This document shows positions 50,638 to 59,677 of a stretch of 64,000 nucleotides of DNA, one piece after another. Under the pieces are notes generated by a model, which had not been told where the DNA came from, searched no databases, and was given only the letters and a program-made list of their open reading frames with translations. The stretch is taken from positions 306,414-370,413 of the forward strand of contig CAYUVH010000039.1 of NCBI GenBank assembly GCA_964448135.1. Reading direction: 5' to 3'. The position numbers were made by a program, and so were the translations under genes. This DNA is from CAYUVH01 sp964448135 (GTDB taxonomy: Bacteria; Verrucomicrobiota; Verrucomicrobiia; Limisphaerales; UBA8199). The first letter of the stretch is position 1. Each line of letters begins with the position of its first letter.

Positions 50638-51370
50638 GCCCAAGGTGGGGCGCGCACTCCGCTGCGCGCCGTCGTACCAAAGCTTGAAGACGGCCTTCGA
50701 ACCAACCTCACTGAACTTACGAAATCTCATCAGCTTCGATCCCTCTGGTCTGCCCATTACAAAATCCCTCACTCCACCTAACTCGCCCTCTTCACCACCG
50801 GCGGCTTCCACGCCCCATCCCAAGCCTCCCGCGAATGCGCCATCTTCCATTCCCATTTTTCTGTCTCATTCCCCGTCTTTTCCGTCATTTTTCTGCCTCC
50901 ATCTTTCTGACAATTCCGCCTGCCTCCGCGTCTTTGCGCCCTAAGCCCTTTGCGTTAATTCTCGTTCCCAAGATTTCTCGAATGAAAATCAACAATCTCC
51001 TGAACCCGGTTTCACCCCCGTAAATAGACGCCAGAATGCCCCTCCCGCACCCCAATTTCTCTCATTTCTGTCACGGGAGAAACTCCCACCGTGGGAGATT
51101 ATTTCACCCCGTTACCTGCTTCAATAGACGCCGGAGGCAACCCACCTCCCTGCGACCGCCAGCCTGCCGCGTCGAAGCCAGGCGAAGACGGGCCGCATCG
51201 TTCTTTGAAATCTAAATGGCGAATAGTCCTGGCACACGGGCCCCACCGGCCCCGCTCGTCCCATTCCCCTTCCGCACCCGGCGAAACATCCGCTAACGCA
51301 TTTTATCGCGCTTCCAAGCATTAACTTATTCACACCGTTCACCGGAAGCCCAATCACCCCCCGAACGCCT
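50638..51370. other. Non-coding region between ilvA leader and phased array B
   Basis: About 730 bp with repeat-derived sequence and no credible gene. A second CCCAAGGTGGGG motif lies near 50640, a stretch around 50900-50960 is the CCTCCGCGTCTTTGCGCCC type of degenerate repeat, a 15-bp palindrome CTCCCAC-C-GTGGGAG sits at 51083-51097, and a weak fourth GCCG element at 51165-51192. Confidence 0.5.
51165..51192 (+). repeat. GCCGCGCCG/GAAGGCGG-type element, copy 4 (diverged)
   Basis: TGCCGCGTCGAAGCC, two bases, GCGAAGACGGG. One change in each half relative to the other copies. Confidence 0.5.
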
Positions 51371-51492
51371 AAAAGCGCGAAAAATCACCTAAAGTACAGT
51401 AAAGGACACTCAAAGGACGCCAAAGGTACACTCAAAATACACGGAAAAACACCTAAAGACGCCTAATTACGCGAATGGTACAACCTTTTAAA
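51371..51492 (+). repeat. Helically phased A-tract array, copy B
   Basis: Eleven A-tracts whose first bases lie at 51371, 51380, 51391, 51401, 51412, 51422, 51434, 51445, 51455, 51465 and 51474, mean spacing 10.3 bp. It shares CACCTAAAGTACA, CGCCAAAGGTACA and the end GGTACAACCT with copy A. It ends about 20 bp before an ATG and 74 bp before the GTG of kdsD. Confidence 0.75.
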
Positions 51493-51565
51493 AAGATTCC
51501 TTTGCCTCCAGATGCGCCCCCCCTTCGTGATTGAATCGCCCTCGCCTTCCCGCCATCCTGACCCC

Positions 51566-52537
51566 GTGAGTCATCTTGCCCGCGCTCGCGAAGTGTTCGA
51601 TATCGAAATGGCCGCCCTCAAAGCCGTCCGCGGCCAGTTGGACGCCCATTTCGACCAGGCCGTGGATTTGATCGTGGCGACCCTGAAACAACGCGGCAAA
51701 ATCGTCATAGTCGGCATCGGCAAGTCCGGCAACATCGGCCGCAAAATCGCCGCCACCCTCACCAGCACCGGCTCCACCAGCGTCGTCCTCAACAGCGTCG
51801 ACGCCCTCCACGGCGACCTCGGCATCCTCAACGACGGCGACCTCGTCCTCGCCCTCAGCTATTCCGGCGAATCGGAGGAACTCCTGAACCTGTTCCCCGC
51901 CCTGAAACGCTTCTCCGTCAAAATCATCGCCATGACCGGCGGCGCCAAATCCTCCCTGGCCCGCCATTCCGACGTCGTCCTCAAATCCCGAGTCCCGAAG
52001 GAAGCCTGCCCCTTCAATCTCTCCCCCACCGCCAGCACCACCGCGATGCTCGCCCTCGGCGACGCCCTCGCCCTCGCGGTGCTCGACGCGCGCGGCTTCA
52101 AGCAAAGCGACTACGCCCGCCTGCATCCCTCAGGCGCGATCGGCCGCGCCATGCTCTCGCGCGTCAGCGACATCATGCGCGCCGGCGCCCGCAACGCCGT
52201 CGCGCCCGAGACCATGACGGTCCGGGATGCCCTCATCGTGATGACCCGCGCCAAATCCGGCAGTCTCAGCATCGTGAACCAGAAAGGCAAACTCGTGGGC
52301 GTCTTCACCGACGGCGATTTCCGCCGCCACATCGCCACCGATGCCACCCTGCTCACGCGAACGCTCAAGAGCGTGATGACCCCGAAGCCCATCTGCATCA
52401 AGGAAACCGCGCTCGCCGCCGATGCCCTGAAGATCTTCGAAGAACGCAACATCGACGATTTGATCGTCGTAAATGCGAAGAACGAACCGGTCGGTCTCGT
52501 GGATTCCCAGGATCTGCCCAAACTCAAGCTCATGTAA
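51566..52537 (+). CDS. kdsD: Arabinose-5-phosphate isomerase (KpsF/KdsD)
   Basis: Interconverts ribulose 5-phosphate and arabinose 5-phosphate, the first step toward KDO of lipopolysaccharide. 323 residues from GTG 51566, chosen to match family length; in-frame ATG 51512 would add 18 residues. SIS domain: IVIVGIGKSGNIGRKIAATL, SVDALHGDLGIL, ALSYSGESEELLN. Two CBS repeats occupy the last 125 residues (MTVRDALIVMTRAKSGSLSI, KEERNID-type second repeat). Agrees with the PagL-like gene: the cell makes LPS. Array B lies directly upstream. Confidence 0.93.
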   Translation: MSHLARAREVFDIEMAALKAVRGQLDAHFDQAVDLIVATLKQRGKIVIVGIGKSGNIGRKIAATLTSTGSTSVVLNSVDALHGDLGILNDGDLVLALSYSGESEELLNLFPALKRFSVKIIAMTGGAKSSLARHSDVVLKSRVPKEACPFNLSPTASTTAMLALGDALALAVLDARGFKQSDYARLHPSGAIGRAMLSRVSDIMRAGARNAVAPETMTVRDALIVMTRAKSGSLSIVNQKGKLVGVFTDGDFRRHIATDATLLTRTLKSVMTPKPICIKETALAADALKIFEERNIDDLIVVNAKNEPVGLVDSQDLPKLKLM

Positions 52538-52542
52538 TCCCC

Positions 52543-53313
52543 ATGAAATCATTCCTTACCCAACTTGCCGCCGCCCTCGCCCTCTGCGGACTCACCGCCT
52601 GCGCCGCCACCGGCGACTCCCCGACCACCAAAACCAACATGCCCACCGCCAGCCATTTCCAGTTCAAGCCCGCCGCCGCGCGCGACGTCAAATACCTCGT
52701 CTATCTCCCCGAAGGCTACGACAAGGATTCCGGCAAGAAATGGCCGCTGATGCTGTTCCTGCACGGCGCCGGCGAACGCGGCACCGACGTCCAGCGCGTA
52801 GGCATCCACGGCCCGATGAAGCTCGTCAAACAGGGCAAACAATTTCCCTTCATCATCGTCGCCCCCCTCTGCCCCGAGCACGAATACTGGTCCCCGGACG
52901 TCCTGCTCCAACTTCTGGATCATGTGATGGCCGAATACGCCGTAGATACCCATCGCGTCTATCTCACCGGCCTGAGCATGGGCGGCTACGGCACGTGGGG
53001 ACTGGGCTTGATGCACCCGGAGAAATTCGCCGCCATCGCTCCGATCTGCGGCGGTGGCGCGGCGATCGGTCCGATCCTCAGCAGCCGCGAGAAACCGCAG
53101 GAATTCAAAAGCCTCGGCATCTGGGCCTTCCACGGCGCAAAAGACACCACCGTCCCGGTGGAAGAATCCGAAAACCTCGTAAAAATCATCAAAAAACTCG
53201 GCGCCACCGACGTTCAACTCACCATCTACCCCGAAGCCCAGCACGATTCCTGGACCGCCACGTACAACAATCCCGAGTTCTACGAATGGCTGCTGAAACA
53301 CCATCGGGACTAA
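52543..53313 (+). CDS. Lipoprotein esterase of the alpha/beta-hydrolase (phospholipase/carboxylesterase-like) family
   Basis: 256 residues. Lipobox LTAC at C20 anchors it in the envelope. The oxyanion strand MLFLHGAGERG, nucleophile YLTGLSMGGYGTWG, acid WAFHGAKDTTVPVEESE and catalytic His in YPEAQHDSW are all present. Relatives are predicted peptidases or esterases often found with carbohydrate-degradation genes. It begins 5 bp after kdsD and may share its transcript. An ATTCGTCATTCG-type repeat starts two bases after its stop. Confidence 0.87.
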   Translation: MKSFLTQLAAALALCGLTACAATGDSPTTKTNMPTASHFQFKPAAARDVKYLVYLPEGYDKDSGKKWPLMLFLHGAGERGTDVQRVGIHGPMKLVKQGKQFPFIIVAPLCPEHEYWSPDVLLQLLDHVMAEYAVDTHRVYLTGLSMGGYGTWGLGLMHPEKFAAIAPICGGGAAIGPILSSREKPQEFKSLGIWAFHGAKDTTVPVEESENLVKIIKKLGATDVQLTIYPEAQHDSWTATYNNPEFYEWLLKHHRD

Positions 53314-53314
53314 A

Positions 53315-53475
53315 AATGACGAAGCACGAATGTCGAATGACGAAAGAATGCCAAAGCTCGAAGCCCGAAAGGCTTCTGGTTTCGTCATTCGGTAATTCGG
53401 ATTTCCTTCGGCACGTGTCGCGCCGTAGCTTCCTTGCGAAGGCGGATTCGTCATTCGTGCTTCGGATTTCCCCGT
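53315..53475. repeat. Large inverted ATTCGTCATTCG repeat, copy R3, with GCCG element copy 5 inside
   Basis: The left arm (ATGACGAAGCACGAATG, 53316-53332) is answered by CATTCGTGCTTCGG near 53452-53465. Between them lie a small GAAGCC/GGCTTC hairpin and the GCCG element at 53416-53446 (TGTCGCGCCGTAGC...GCGAAGGCGGA). It fills the gap between the esterase and LysR genes. Confidence 0.75.
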
Positions 53476-53476
53476 C

Positions 53477-54355
53477 ATGAACGTTCATCACCTCGAACTG
53501 TTCTACTTCGTCGCCCGCCACGGCGGCATCACCCGCGCCGTCCGCAACATCCCCTACGGCATCCAGCAACCCGCCGTCAGCGGTCAGGTCGCCCAGCTCG
53601 AAGCCTACCTGGGCGTGACGCTTTTCCAGCGCCGCCCCTTCGCCCTCACCCCTCACGGCGAGCGCCTCTACCAATTCATCGAGCCCTTCTTCTCCAATCT
53701 CGATACGGTCGCCGCCGAAATCCACGGTGGCAAAGCCCGCCAGATCCGCATCGGCGCCGCCGCCATTGTCCTGCGCGATCACCTGCCCGAATTGTTCCAG
53801 AACGTCCGCAAGCGCATTCCTGCGCTCAAGATCGCCCTGCGCGACGGCTACCCCGCCGATCTCGAAGAACAGTTGCAGCACGACGAACTCGACCTCGTCG
53901 TCACCGTCCTGCATTCCAAACCCGCGCAGGGACTGCATTCCCTTCCCCTCGTCAAACTCCCCCTCGCCCTGCTCGTTCCTGCCAACTCCCGCATCAGCAA
54001 AGCCGAGGAACTCTGGAAGCGCGACAAAATCGAAGAGACCCTGATCTGTCTCCCCGACTTCGAAGCCGTTGCGAAACACTTCCAGGAGGGCCTCGCGAAA
54101 CTAAAAGTAGATTGGTTCCCCGCCATCGAAGTCAGTTCGCTCGAACTCGTGGACAACTACGTTTCCCTCGGCTTCGGCATTGGCGTCTCCGTCTTCGCGC
54201 CTGGCCTCAAACATTCCGCCGGCGTCCGCGCCCTCCCCTTGCCCGGTTTTTCACCGGTGGTCCTCGGTGCGCTCTGGCGGGGCCAGATCACCCCGCTCAA
54301 ACAAGTCTTCCTCGACGAATTCCAGCAGCGCGCCAAGCAAATTACCACTGCCTGA
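53477..54355 (+). CDS. LysR-family transcriptional regulator
   Basis: 292 residues. N-terminal winged HTH (about 3-62) with an unusual recognition region: LELFYFVARHGGITRAVRNI followed by PYGIQQPAVSGQVAQLEAYL. The effector-binding domain covers about 88-290 (IRIGAAAIVLRDHLPELFQN, VDNYVSLGFGIGVSVFAPGL). Targets unknown. It ends 194 bp before the surface-protein gene; that gap contains no recognised gene. Confidence 0.88.
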   Translation: MNVHHLELFYFVARHGGITRAVRNIPYGIQQPAVSGQVAQLEAYLGVTLFQRRPFALTPHGERLYQFIEPFFSNLDTVAAEIHGGKARQIRIGAAAIVLRDHLPELFQNVRKRIPALKIALRDGYPADLEEQLQHDELDLVVTVLHSKPAQGLHSLPLVKLPLALLVPANSRISKAEELWKRDKIEETLICLPDFEAVAKHFQEGLAKLKVDWFPAIEVSSLELVDNYVSLGFGIGVSVFAPGLKHSAGVRALPLPGFSPVVLGALWRGQITPLKQVFLDEFQQRAKQITTA

Positions 54356-54549
54356 TTTTTGGACGGGTGTCCTTCGTCGCCTTCCCTGCGCTTCACGATT
54401 TGCCCTGTTTTGTGGGCTTTTTCCCGCCCCGTCAAGTTGGCCTGCCGCCTGCTGCCCATCCGGGAAGGCATTTTCCGCCTGACCGGTTTGACGCATCAGA
54501 ACGCAACCCGGTAAGCGGCAGTCTGGCAGAAAAATCTTAAACTCAGGGA

Positions 54550-55737
54550 ATGTTTATGTCATTTGTCGCAAACTATTTTGGCGGCCGCAAGGTGTCCGGT
54601 CTCGCGCTGGGACTGCTGGCGGTTATCTCACTGGCCGCGTCCGCGCGGGCCGACTTCGATTACTATTGGGATGCCAACGGCAAAACCAACCTCGCCGGCA
54701 GCGCCACCGGCACCTGGGGCGCTGATTCCTACCTTACCGACAGCTATTGGGGAACCAACCAATGCTTCGGCTCCCCCAACCGCATCTCTCTGACCTTCGC
54801 CGCTTTTGGCACCACGCCCTGGGACGAGGTCGGCAGCTACATCGTGACGGTCTATCAGACCCAGATTTGCAACGACATCATCTTCATGCACGGCACGCCG
54901 ACCTTGCGCAACGGCGGCTTGGACAAGAAGAGCCCCTATATTGGCGTCCTGAATGAAGGGCAAACCGCGACGATCAATTCCATCATCACAAGCGCCGCCG
55001 GCAGCTCAAATGGCATCACCAAATATGCCATGGGCGAACTGGTGCTTGGGCATACGAACACCTATCGCGGGCCGACGACCATCGAGGGCGGCACACTCCG
55101 CCTCGGCGCGCCCCAAGTGCTGCCCCCCGGCAGCATGCTGGTGCTGGCCAACGGTGACACGCGCACGAATGGCGGTTACAGCGATACGCCGGCCACTTTT
55201 GCGACGGGAGGTTTCAGCCAGAACATGGGCCAGCTTAGCCTGACCGGTCCGAACGCGGACGTGGCGCGCACCCTTGATTTTGGCAGCGGCGCCAGCGCCT
55301 TGAAATTTGCCGACAGCAGCACTCAGGACTGGAGTGGACTGAGACTTACCGTCCTCAACTTCACGCCGGGCGTCGATACCCTGCGTATCGGCACAAACCA
55401 AAACGGCCTCACGCAGGACCAGTTGAACTCAATTCAGTTTCCAGACTACAGCAACATCCCGGCGGCCATGGACACGAATGGGTTTGTTTATCCCAATGTG
55501 CCGTTTATCACCTCCTTCAAACGGATCGATCCGCACACCGTCCAGATCACCTGGAACAGCATCCCGGGTCGCCGTTACGCGGTATTCTTCAAGACAAACC
55601 TCGACGACCCGGATTGGCAGGATTTTGGAACGGTTATTAATGCAGATGATTACAGCAGCTCCACCACGGACACTCTGGATGGCAGCGATCACCGCTTTTA
55701 CGTTATCGAATTGCTGCCCTCCGCACCGCCGTCGTGA
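54550..55737 (+). CDS. Exported protein with autotransporter-associated beta-strand repeat
   Basis: 395 residues. A signal peptide (LALGLLAVISLAASARAD) precedes a beta-helix-like region with the repeat signature NTYRGPTTIEGGTLRLG near residue 176 and ARTLDFGSGASALKFADSST with NFTPGVDTLRIGTNQNGLT further on. The end (FITSFKRIDPHTVQITWNSI, GRRYAVFFKTN) resembles the fibronectin-like tail of Verrucomicrobia surface proteins. No PEP-CTERM anchor is seen. It is likely surface-associated; function unknown. It stands just upstream of the pilin genes, but its own tail shows no link to pili. Confidence 0.75.
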   Translation: MFMSFVANYFGGRKVSGLALGLLAVISLAASARADFDYYWDANGKTNLAGSATGTWGADSYLTDSYWGTNQCFGSPNRISLTFAAFGTTPWDEVGSYIVTVYQTQICNDIIFMHGTPTLRNGGLDKKSPYIGVLNEGQTATINSIITSAAGSSNGITKYAMGELVLGHTNTYRGPTTIEGGTLRLGAPQVLPPGSMLVLANGDTRTNGGYSDTPATFATGGFSQNMGQLSLTGPNADVARTLDFGSGASALKFADSSTQDWSGLRLTVLNFTPGVDTLRIGTNQNGLTQDQLNSIQFPDYSNIPAAMDTNGFVYPNVPFITSFKRIDPHTVQITWNSIPGRRYAVFFKTNLDDPDWQDFGTVINADDYSSSTTDTLDGSDHRFYVIELLPSAPPS

Positions 55738-55867
55738 TAAAGAGGCGCCCCGGTTGAAGAGAGCGCGGGACAAGCAGTGTCCTGCTTCAAGGCATCCGCG
55801 AGAGACACCGGCGTTGCTCTCCTAAACAAAATCGCAATATCGCGGACGCATCCCGGTTTGCTGAAAG

Positions 55868-55882
55868 TGGCAAAGGAAATGC
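55868..55882 (+). promoter_or_regulatory. Weak sigma-54-like promoter before the pilin genes
   Basis: TGGCAA-AGGAA-ATGC matches TGGCAC-N5-TTGC at eight of ten fixed positions and keeps the GG/GC spacing. It lies 30 bp before the first pilin-like ATG. Confidence 0.35.
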
Positions 55883-55911
55883 TCCCCTAGCTTGGTCCCA
55901 GACGGGCGATC

Positions 55912-56433
55912 ATGAAGTCCCGGAGAAAGGCGACTCCGGAAATTACCGAGCAAACTATGCAAGTGAGAAATCAGCGGGTTGATTTTGGGACCAGGGGCGG
56001 TAAAAAGGCCTTTACGCTGGTGGAAGTGGTCGTGTGCATCGCCTTCACGACACTGCTCTTCAGCGGGATCATCCTCACCTACATCCACAACAGTTACCGG
56101 GCGGAATGGTCCGGGTACTCGCTGGCGGCGCAATCCCAGGCCATCCAACAACTCGAGCAGGCCCGCTCCGCGGTCTGGGGCATCTACCCGGCGAGGGACG
56201 AAATCGCGAATGTGCCCAACACCAACATCATCGTGAAACTCGATGTTCCCATCACCGGGTCCAACTATGTGTACGCGACGAATTATCTCACGCGGCGGAT
56301 CATCACCAACTCCACGACCCCCTTGGTGCTCATCTACTTCCTGAAAGTGGATTGCGTGTGGAGCATGCTGCGCGGGACCACCAAAATCCCTTACACCAAT
56401 ACCATCGCCGTTTACTACGGGCCCGATCAATGA
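55912..56433 (+). CDS. Type IV prepilin-like minor pilin (PilV/GspI-like)
   Basis: 173 residues; ATG 55957 is an alternative start. A prepilin peptidase site occurs after a basic leader: RGGKKAFTLVEVVVCIAF, with the conserved Glu at +5 of the mature chain and a hydrophobic helix of about 20 residues. The C-terminal domain is short and strand-rich. Probably a minor pilin or pseudopilin that primes fibre assembly. It overlaps the next pilin gene by 4 bp. Confidence 0.8.
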   Translation: MKSRRKATPEITEQTMQVRNQRVDFGTRGGKKAFTLVEVVVCIAFTTLLFSGIILTYIHNSYRAEWSGYSLAAQSQAIQQLEQARSAVWGIYPARDEIANVPNTNIIVKLDVPITGSNYVYATNYLTRRIITNSTTPLVLIYFLKVDCVWSMLRGTTKIPYTNTIAVYYGPDQ

Positions 56434-57107
56434 ACACAAAACGATCCCTGTCCGTTCAGTCCGCGGCACCGGTCCGGCGTTTCCCCCGGAGCTGCCAGGC
56501 ATTTACGATTGTGGAATTGCTGGTGTCCGTGACGCTCGTCAGCTTCGTATTCATCGCGCTGGTTTACACGCAGCTGTTTGGCATGAAGTACGACCAGTTG
56601 GTGAACAGCAAGCTGGGCGCGAGCGATAGCGCGCGCCGTGGCTTCGACAAACTGACCATGGACATTCGGGCGGCTAAAATCTGGAACATTGGCAACGGCA
56701 ACCGGACCACTTTCACCAACCTCGCCAATGGCGCAACCCAGGTGGGCAACGCCATCAATCTCAACCTTTCCACGGACACCAACGCGTGGATCCGCTACTA
56801 CTTCGACACGGACAACGTCGTGGATGGCCACATTTCCCCCATGCTGATGCGCACTACCAACGGCCAGGGCAGTGCCACCATCATGGCCCAGAACCTGACG
56901 AACACCGTCAGCGGCGTAACCAACAGCTACACCTTCCACGCGGAAGACTACGCCGGAAACCTGATGTCCGACTATCAATTCAAATACGTCATTGCTGTCA
57001 CGCTCGAATTCGCGCAGTACCAGTATCCGCTGACCAAGGTCGGTCCCGGGTACTACTTCAACTACTACCGGATGCAATTTCGCGTGGCCTCCCATAACTT
57101 TAACTAG
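56430..57107 (+). CDS. Type IV prepilin-like minor pilin (PilW/GspJ-like)
   Basis: 225 residues from ATG 56430, overlapping the previous stop (ATGA). Prepilin motif SCQAFTIVELLVSVTLVSFV after a long basic leader, lacking the usual Gly at -1 (Ala or Gln stands there). The globular part contains SDSARRGFDKLTMDIRAAKI, as in PilW/GspJ proteins. Together with its neighbours it should form the pilus-tip or pseudopilus initiation complex. Confidence 0.8.
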   Translation: MNTKRSLSVQSAAPVRRFPRSCQAFTIVELLVSVTLVSFVFIALVYTQLFGMKYDQLVNSKLGASDSARRGFDKLTMDIRAAKIWNIGNGNRTTFTNLANGATQVGNAINLNLSTDTNAWIRYYFDTDNVVDGHISPMLMRTTNGQGSATIMAQNLTNTVSGVTNSYTFHAEDYAGNLMSDYQFKYVIAVTLEFAQYQYPLTKVGPGYYFNYYRMQFRVASHNFN

Positions 57108-57109
57108 CC

Positions 57110-58969
57110 ATGAATCTGCACCTGCAACTCCCCCGCTCCCGCTCCCGTTCCGGATTCGCCCTGATCATGGTGATGGCCGTCATGTTGGTTTGCCTGGTCG
57201 TCCTCGCGGCCACCGTCAACCGTACCTCCACCGTGAGCGTGTTGAACGACCGCAACAACGAATACACCGCCACCATGTATGCCGCGGAGGCCGCGACAGA
57301 AAAGGTGGTGGGCCGCTTGCAGACGGACTTTGTCATCAACAACCTCATGTACATCAGCAACAGCCTGGACACGTATCGGGGCATGGTGCCCACCTCCAGC
57401 GAGGATTCGTACTGGGGAAACTATACCTTCACGGACGCCCAAAACCATTCGGGCAAAACGTATGTCAGTTGCATCGGCAGCACGGGCTGGGGCGCGCTGG
57501 GCTCCCAGTATGCCGGCCTCTATGGCTACACGAATCTGTGGCGAGTCCTTTCCAATGCCAAAAAAAGCAATGGCCGCTGGCAGATCACCAGCGCGGTGCA
57601 ACAGGACATTCAGTTGAACGCCATCCCCGTGTTCCAATTCGCCATTTTCTACGACGGCTTGCTCGAGTTCACCTGGGCCGCGCCGATGACTGTGAACGGC
57701 CGCGTTCACGCGAACAGCAATATCTATGTCGGAACCGCATGGACCAACGTCTTCAATAGCACCGTAACCATGAGCGGTAATCTCCAATCGCCAGCTTGGG
57801 ACGGTCATGGCACCAATGAGTACACCGTGAAACCCACATTCAAAGGAACCCCCGGCTACAGCACCAATTATCAGACTCTTAACCTGCCGGTCGGAGGCGA
57901 TGGAATCAATCCCCATGAAATCATCAATATGCCTCCTCCGGGTGGAGACACCAACACCGCCACCGCCCAACAGCGGTATTACAACAAGGCGGACATCACC
58001 ATTTTGGTCAGCAACGCGACGGTCACGACCAGAATCCAATACGCCACGAATGATCCCTCGCCTGTCTTTATCACGGCGAATTACAACGCCACCAACTTCT
58101 ATTATACCAATTACACCGCCATTGCGAGCAACTTCCCCTTCCTAAGCCTCACCAATGGCGCCAATCTCACCACCAGCCCCACCAACCAGCTTACCTTCTA
58201 CGACGACCGGGAAAACAAGACCGCGTTTGTCACCCAGATTGACATGGGCAAACTCAAAACCTGGATTACCACCAATGCTGCGATCAACACCAAATTCACT
58301 GCCGGTTCCCTCTTGTACCCAAACATCTTGTACGTTGCCGACAATCGCACGAGTTTCAATTCATCCACCGGCTTTGCCGCCGTGCGGTTGATGAACGGCT
58401 CCATCATCCCGCCGAATCCCACGACTACCGGCGCGCCCACCGGATTCACGGTGGCCACTCCCAACCCCCTTTATGTCTGGGGAAATTACAATGTCCCCAC
58501 CGCCACCAATTGGTACCCGGCTTCCCTGGTCTCGGACGCTTTAACGATTCTTTCGCCCAAGTGGGTGGATTCCAAGAGCGCCAGCAGCTTGAGCCAGCGG
58601 CTCGCCACCAACACCACGGTAAACGCTGCCATTATCACTGGCGTGGTGGACTCCACCGGCTCAGGCACGAACACTTTCAGCGGCGGCGTGCACAACCTGC
58701 CCCGCCTCCTGGAGGACTGGAGCAATAGCACCGCCCAAAAGACACTGACGTTGAATACCTCCATCGTCAATCTCTACGACAGCCAGCGCGTAACAGCACA
58801 GTTCCAAAACCCGGGACAGTACTATTACGCACCGAGTCGAAACTATCTGTTCGACACCAACTTCATGGATATTTCCAAGTTGCCACCGGGCTCACCCATG
58901 CTGGCGGTGATGCAGCGATATAAATGGTCGGTGGCTCCAGCCGGGAACGTAGCTTATGGCGGACCTTAG
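57110..58969 (+). CDS. Large PilX/GspK-like protein
   Basis: 619 residues. The N-terminus SRSGFALIMVMAVMLVCLVV is the PilX-type signature (G-FALI, without the +5 Glu), with the helix continuing to about 41 and MYAAEAATEKVVGRLQTD, the usual AAEAG-like stretch. PilX proteins are normally below 250 residues; here an Asn/Thr/Ser-rich region of more than 500 residues is added, probably an exported beta-rich head. It could present an adhesive or scaffold domain at a fibre tip. It overlaps the next gene by 14 bp. Confidence 0.75.
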   Translation: MNLHLQLPRSRSRSGFALIMVMAVMLVCLVVLAATVNRTSTVSVLNDRNNEYTATMYAAEAATEKVVGRLQTDFVINNLMYISNSLDTYRGMVPTSSEDSYWGNYTFTDAQNHSGKTYVSCIGSTGWGALGSQYAGLYGYTNLWRVLSNAKKSNGRWQITSAVQQDIQLNAIPVFQFAIFYDGLLEFTWAAPMTVNGRVHANSNIYVGTAWTNVFNSTVTMSGNLQSPAWDGHGTNEYTVKPTFKGTPGYSTNYQTLNLPVGGDGINPHEIINMPPPGGDTNTATAQQRYYNKADITILVSNATVTTRIQYATNDPSPVFITANYNATNFYYTNYTAIASNFPFLSLTNGANLTTSPTNQLTFYDDRENKTAFVTQIDMGKLKTWITTNAAINTKFTAGSLLYPNILYVADNRTSFNSSTGFAAVRLMNGSIIPPNPTTTGAPTGFTVATPNPLYVWGNYNVPTATNWYPASLVSDALTILSPKWVDSKSASSLSQRLATNTTVNAAIITGVVDSTGSGTNTFSGGVHNLPRLLEDWSNSTAQKTLTLNTSIVNLYDSQRVTAQFQNPGQYYYAPSRNYLFDTNFMDISKLPPGSPMLAVMQRYKWSVAPAGNVAYGGP

Positions 58970-59675
58970 ACAATTATTCATCCTCATCCTCCTGGCCGCC
59001 GGCGCGGCGAATCTAGCGGCCCAATCGACGGCTCAGCCGGCTCCGCAATCGACGGCTCAGCCGGCTCCGCAATCGACGACTCAATCGGTCGCACAGCCGG
59101 TCGCTCAACAGCCCTACTTGCTGACCGGTTCGACCAACACTTCCCAGTTGGTCAAAGTGGCGCGCAAAATGGAAGGCGGCAAGGGTCAGATCACAGTCGA
59201 GCGCACTTACATCACGGTTGGGATGGACAAATTCGGCTTTCTCAGCCCGGAGGGCTTTCGCGTCGAAGTGTCACAGGACGACCGGGTTGATTTCGTCAAA
59301 CCGGATTTAACGGCGCAGCTCAAGCTGACGGCCCACAACCCGTTGCCCGAGGGGCGGCAACCCGACGTCGCCGAGTGCCGCCGCCTGCTGCTGGAGATGT
59401 ATCCGGAAGCGCAAATTGAACTGGAGTACGGCCGCCCTGCCCTCGGTCAGATGAGGATCACCTTTGACTTCACTTTCTCCCCTTCCGAGAAAGTCAAACG
59501 CTTCGGCCGGGCCGTGTTTATCCCGTTTAACGGCGGCATCCTGATCATCAGCCTGGAGACGGAGCCGGGCCGCGAACAGGACAATTCGGGCCCCTTTTAT
59601 ACACTTTTGAGGACACTCCAGGCATCCGACGAGAACGGAAAGCTCGAAATGCGGCCAATATCCAACCAGCTTTAA
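58956..59675 (+). CDS. Exported protein with Gln/Ala/Pro repeats, in the pilus operon
   Basis: 239 residues. Signal peptide (FILILLAAGAANLAAQ), then an octapeptide STAQPAPQ encoded by 24-bp direct repeats (from 59022), a linker, and a globular part of about 170 residues (RTYITVGMDKFGFLSPEGFR, RITFDFTFSPSEKVKRFGRA). No family recognised. Its position between pilX-like and pilM genes implies a part in the same machine, perhaps a periplasmic or outer membrane accessory. Confidence 0.65.
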   Translation: MADLRQLFILILLAAGAANLAAQSTAQPAPQSTAQPAPQSTTQSVAQPVAQQPYLLTGSTNTSQLVKVARKMEGGKGQITVERTYITVGMDKFGFLSPEGFRVEVSQDDRVDFVKPDLTAQLKLTAHNPLPEGRQPDVAECRRLLLEMYPEAQIELEYGRPALGQMRITFDFTFSPSEKVKRFGRAVFIPFNGGILIISLETEPGREQDNSGPFYTLLRTLQASDENGKLEMRPISNQL

Positions 59676-59677
59676 TC

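Noticed and set aside
50549..50944. 131-codon plus-strand frame upstream of array B
   Set aside because: Ends in degenerate repeat sequence (LRVFAP-type translation) and covers the ilvA leader on the opposite strand.
53434..54540. 368-codon Arg/Pro-rich frame over the second LysR gene
   Set aside because: Shadow frame; the LysR frame has a clear HTH and effector domain.
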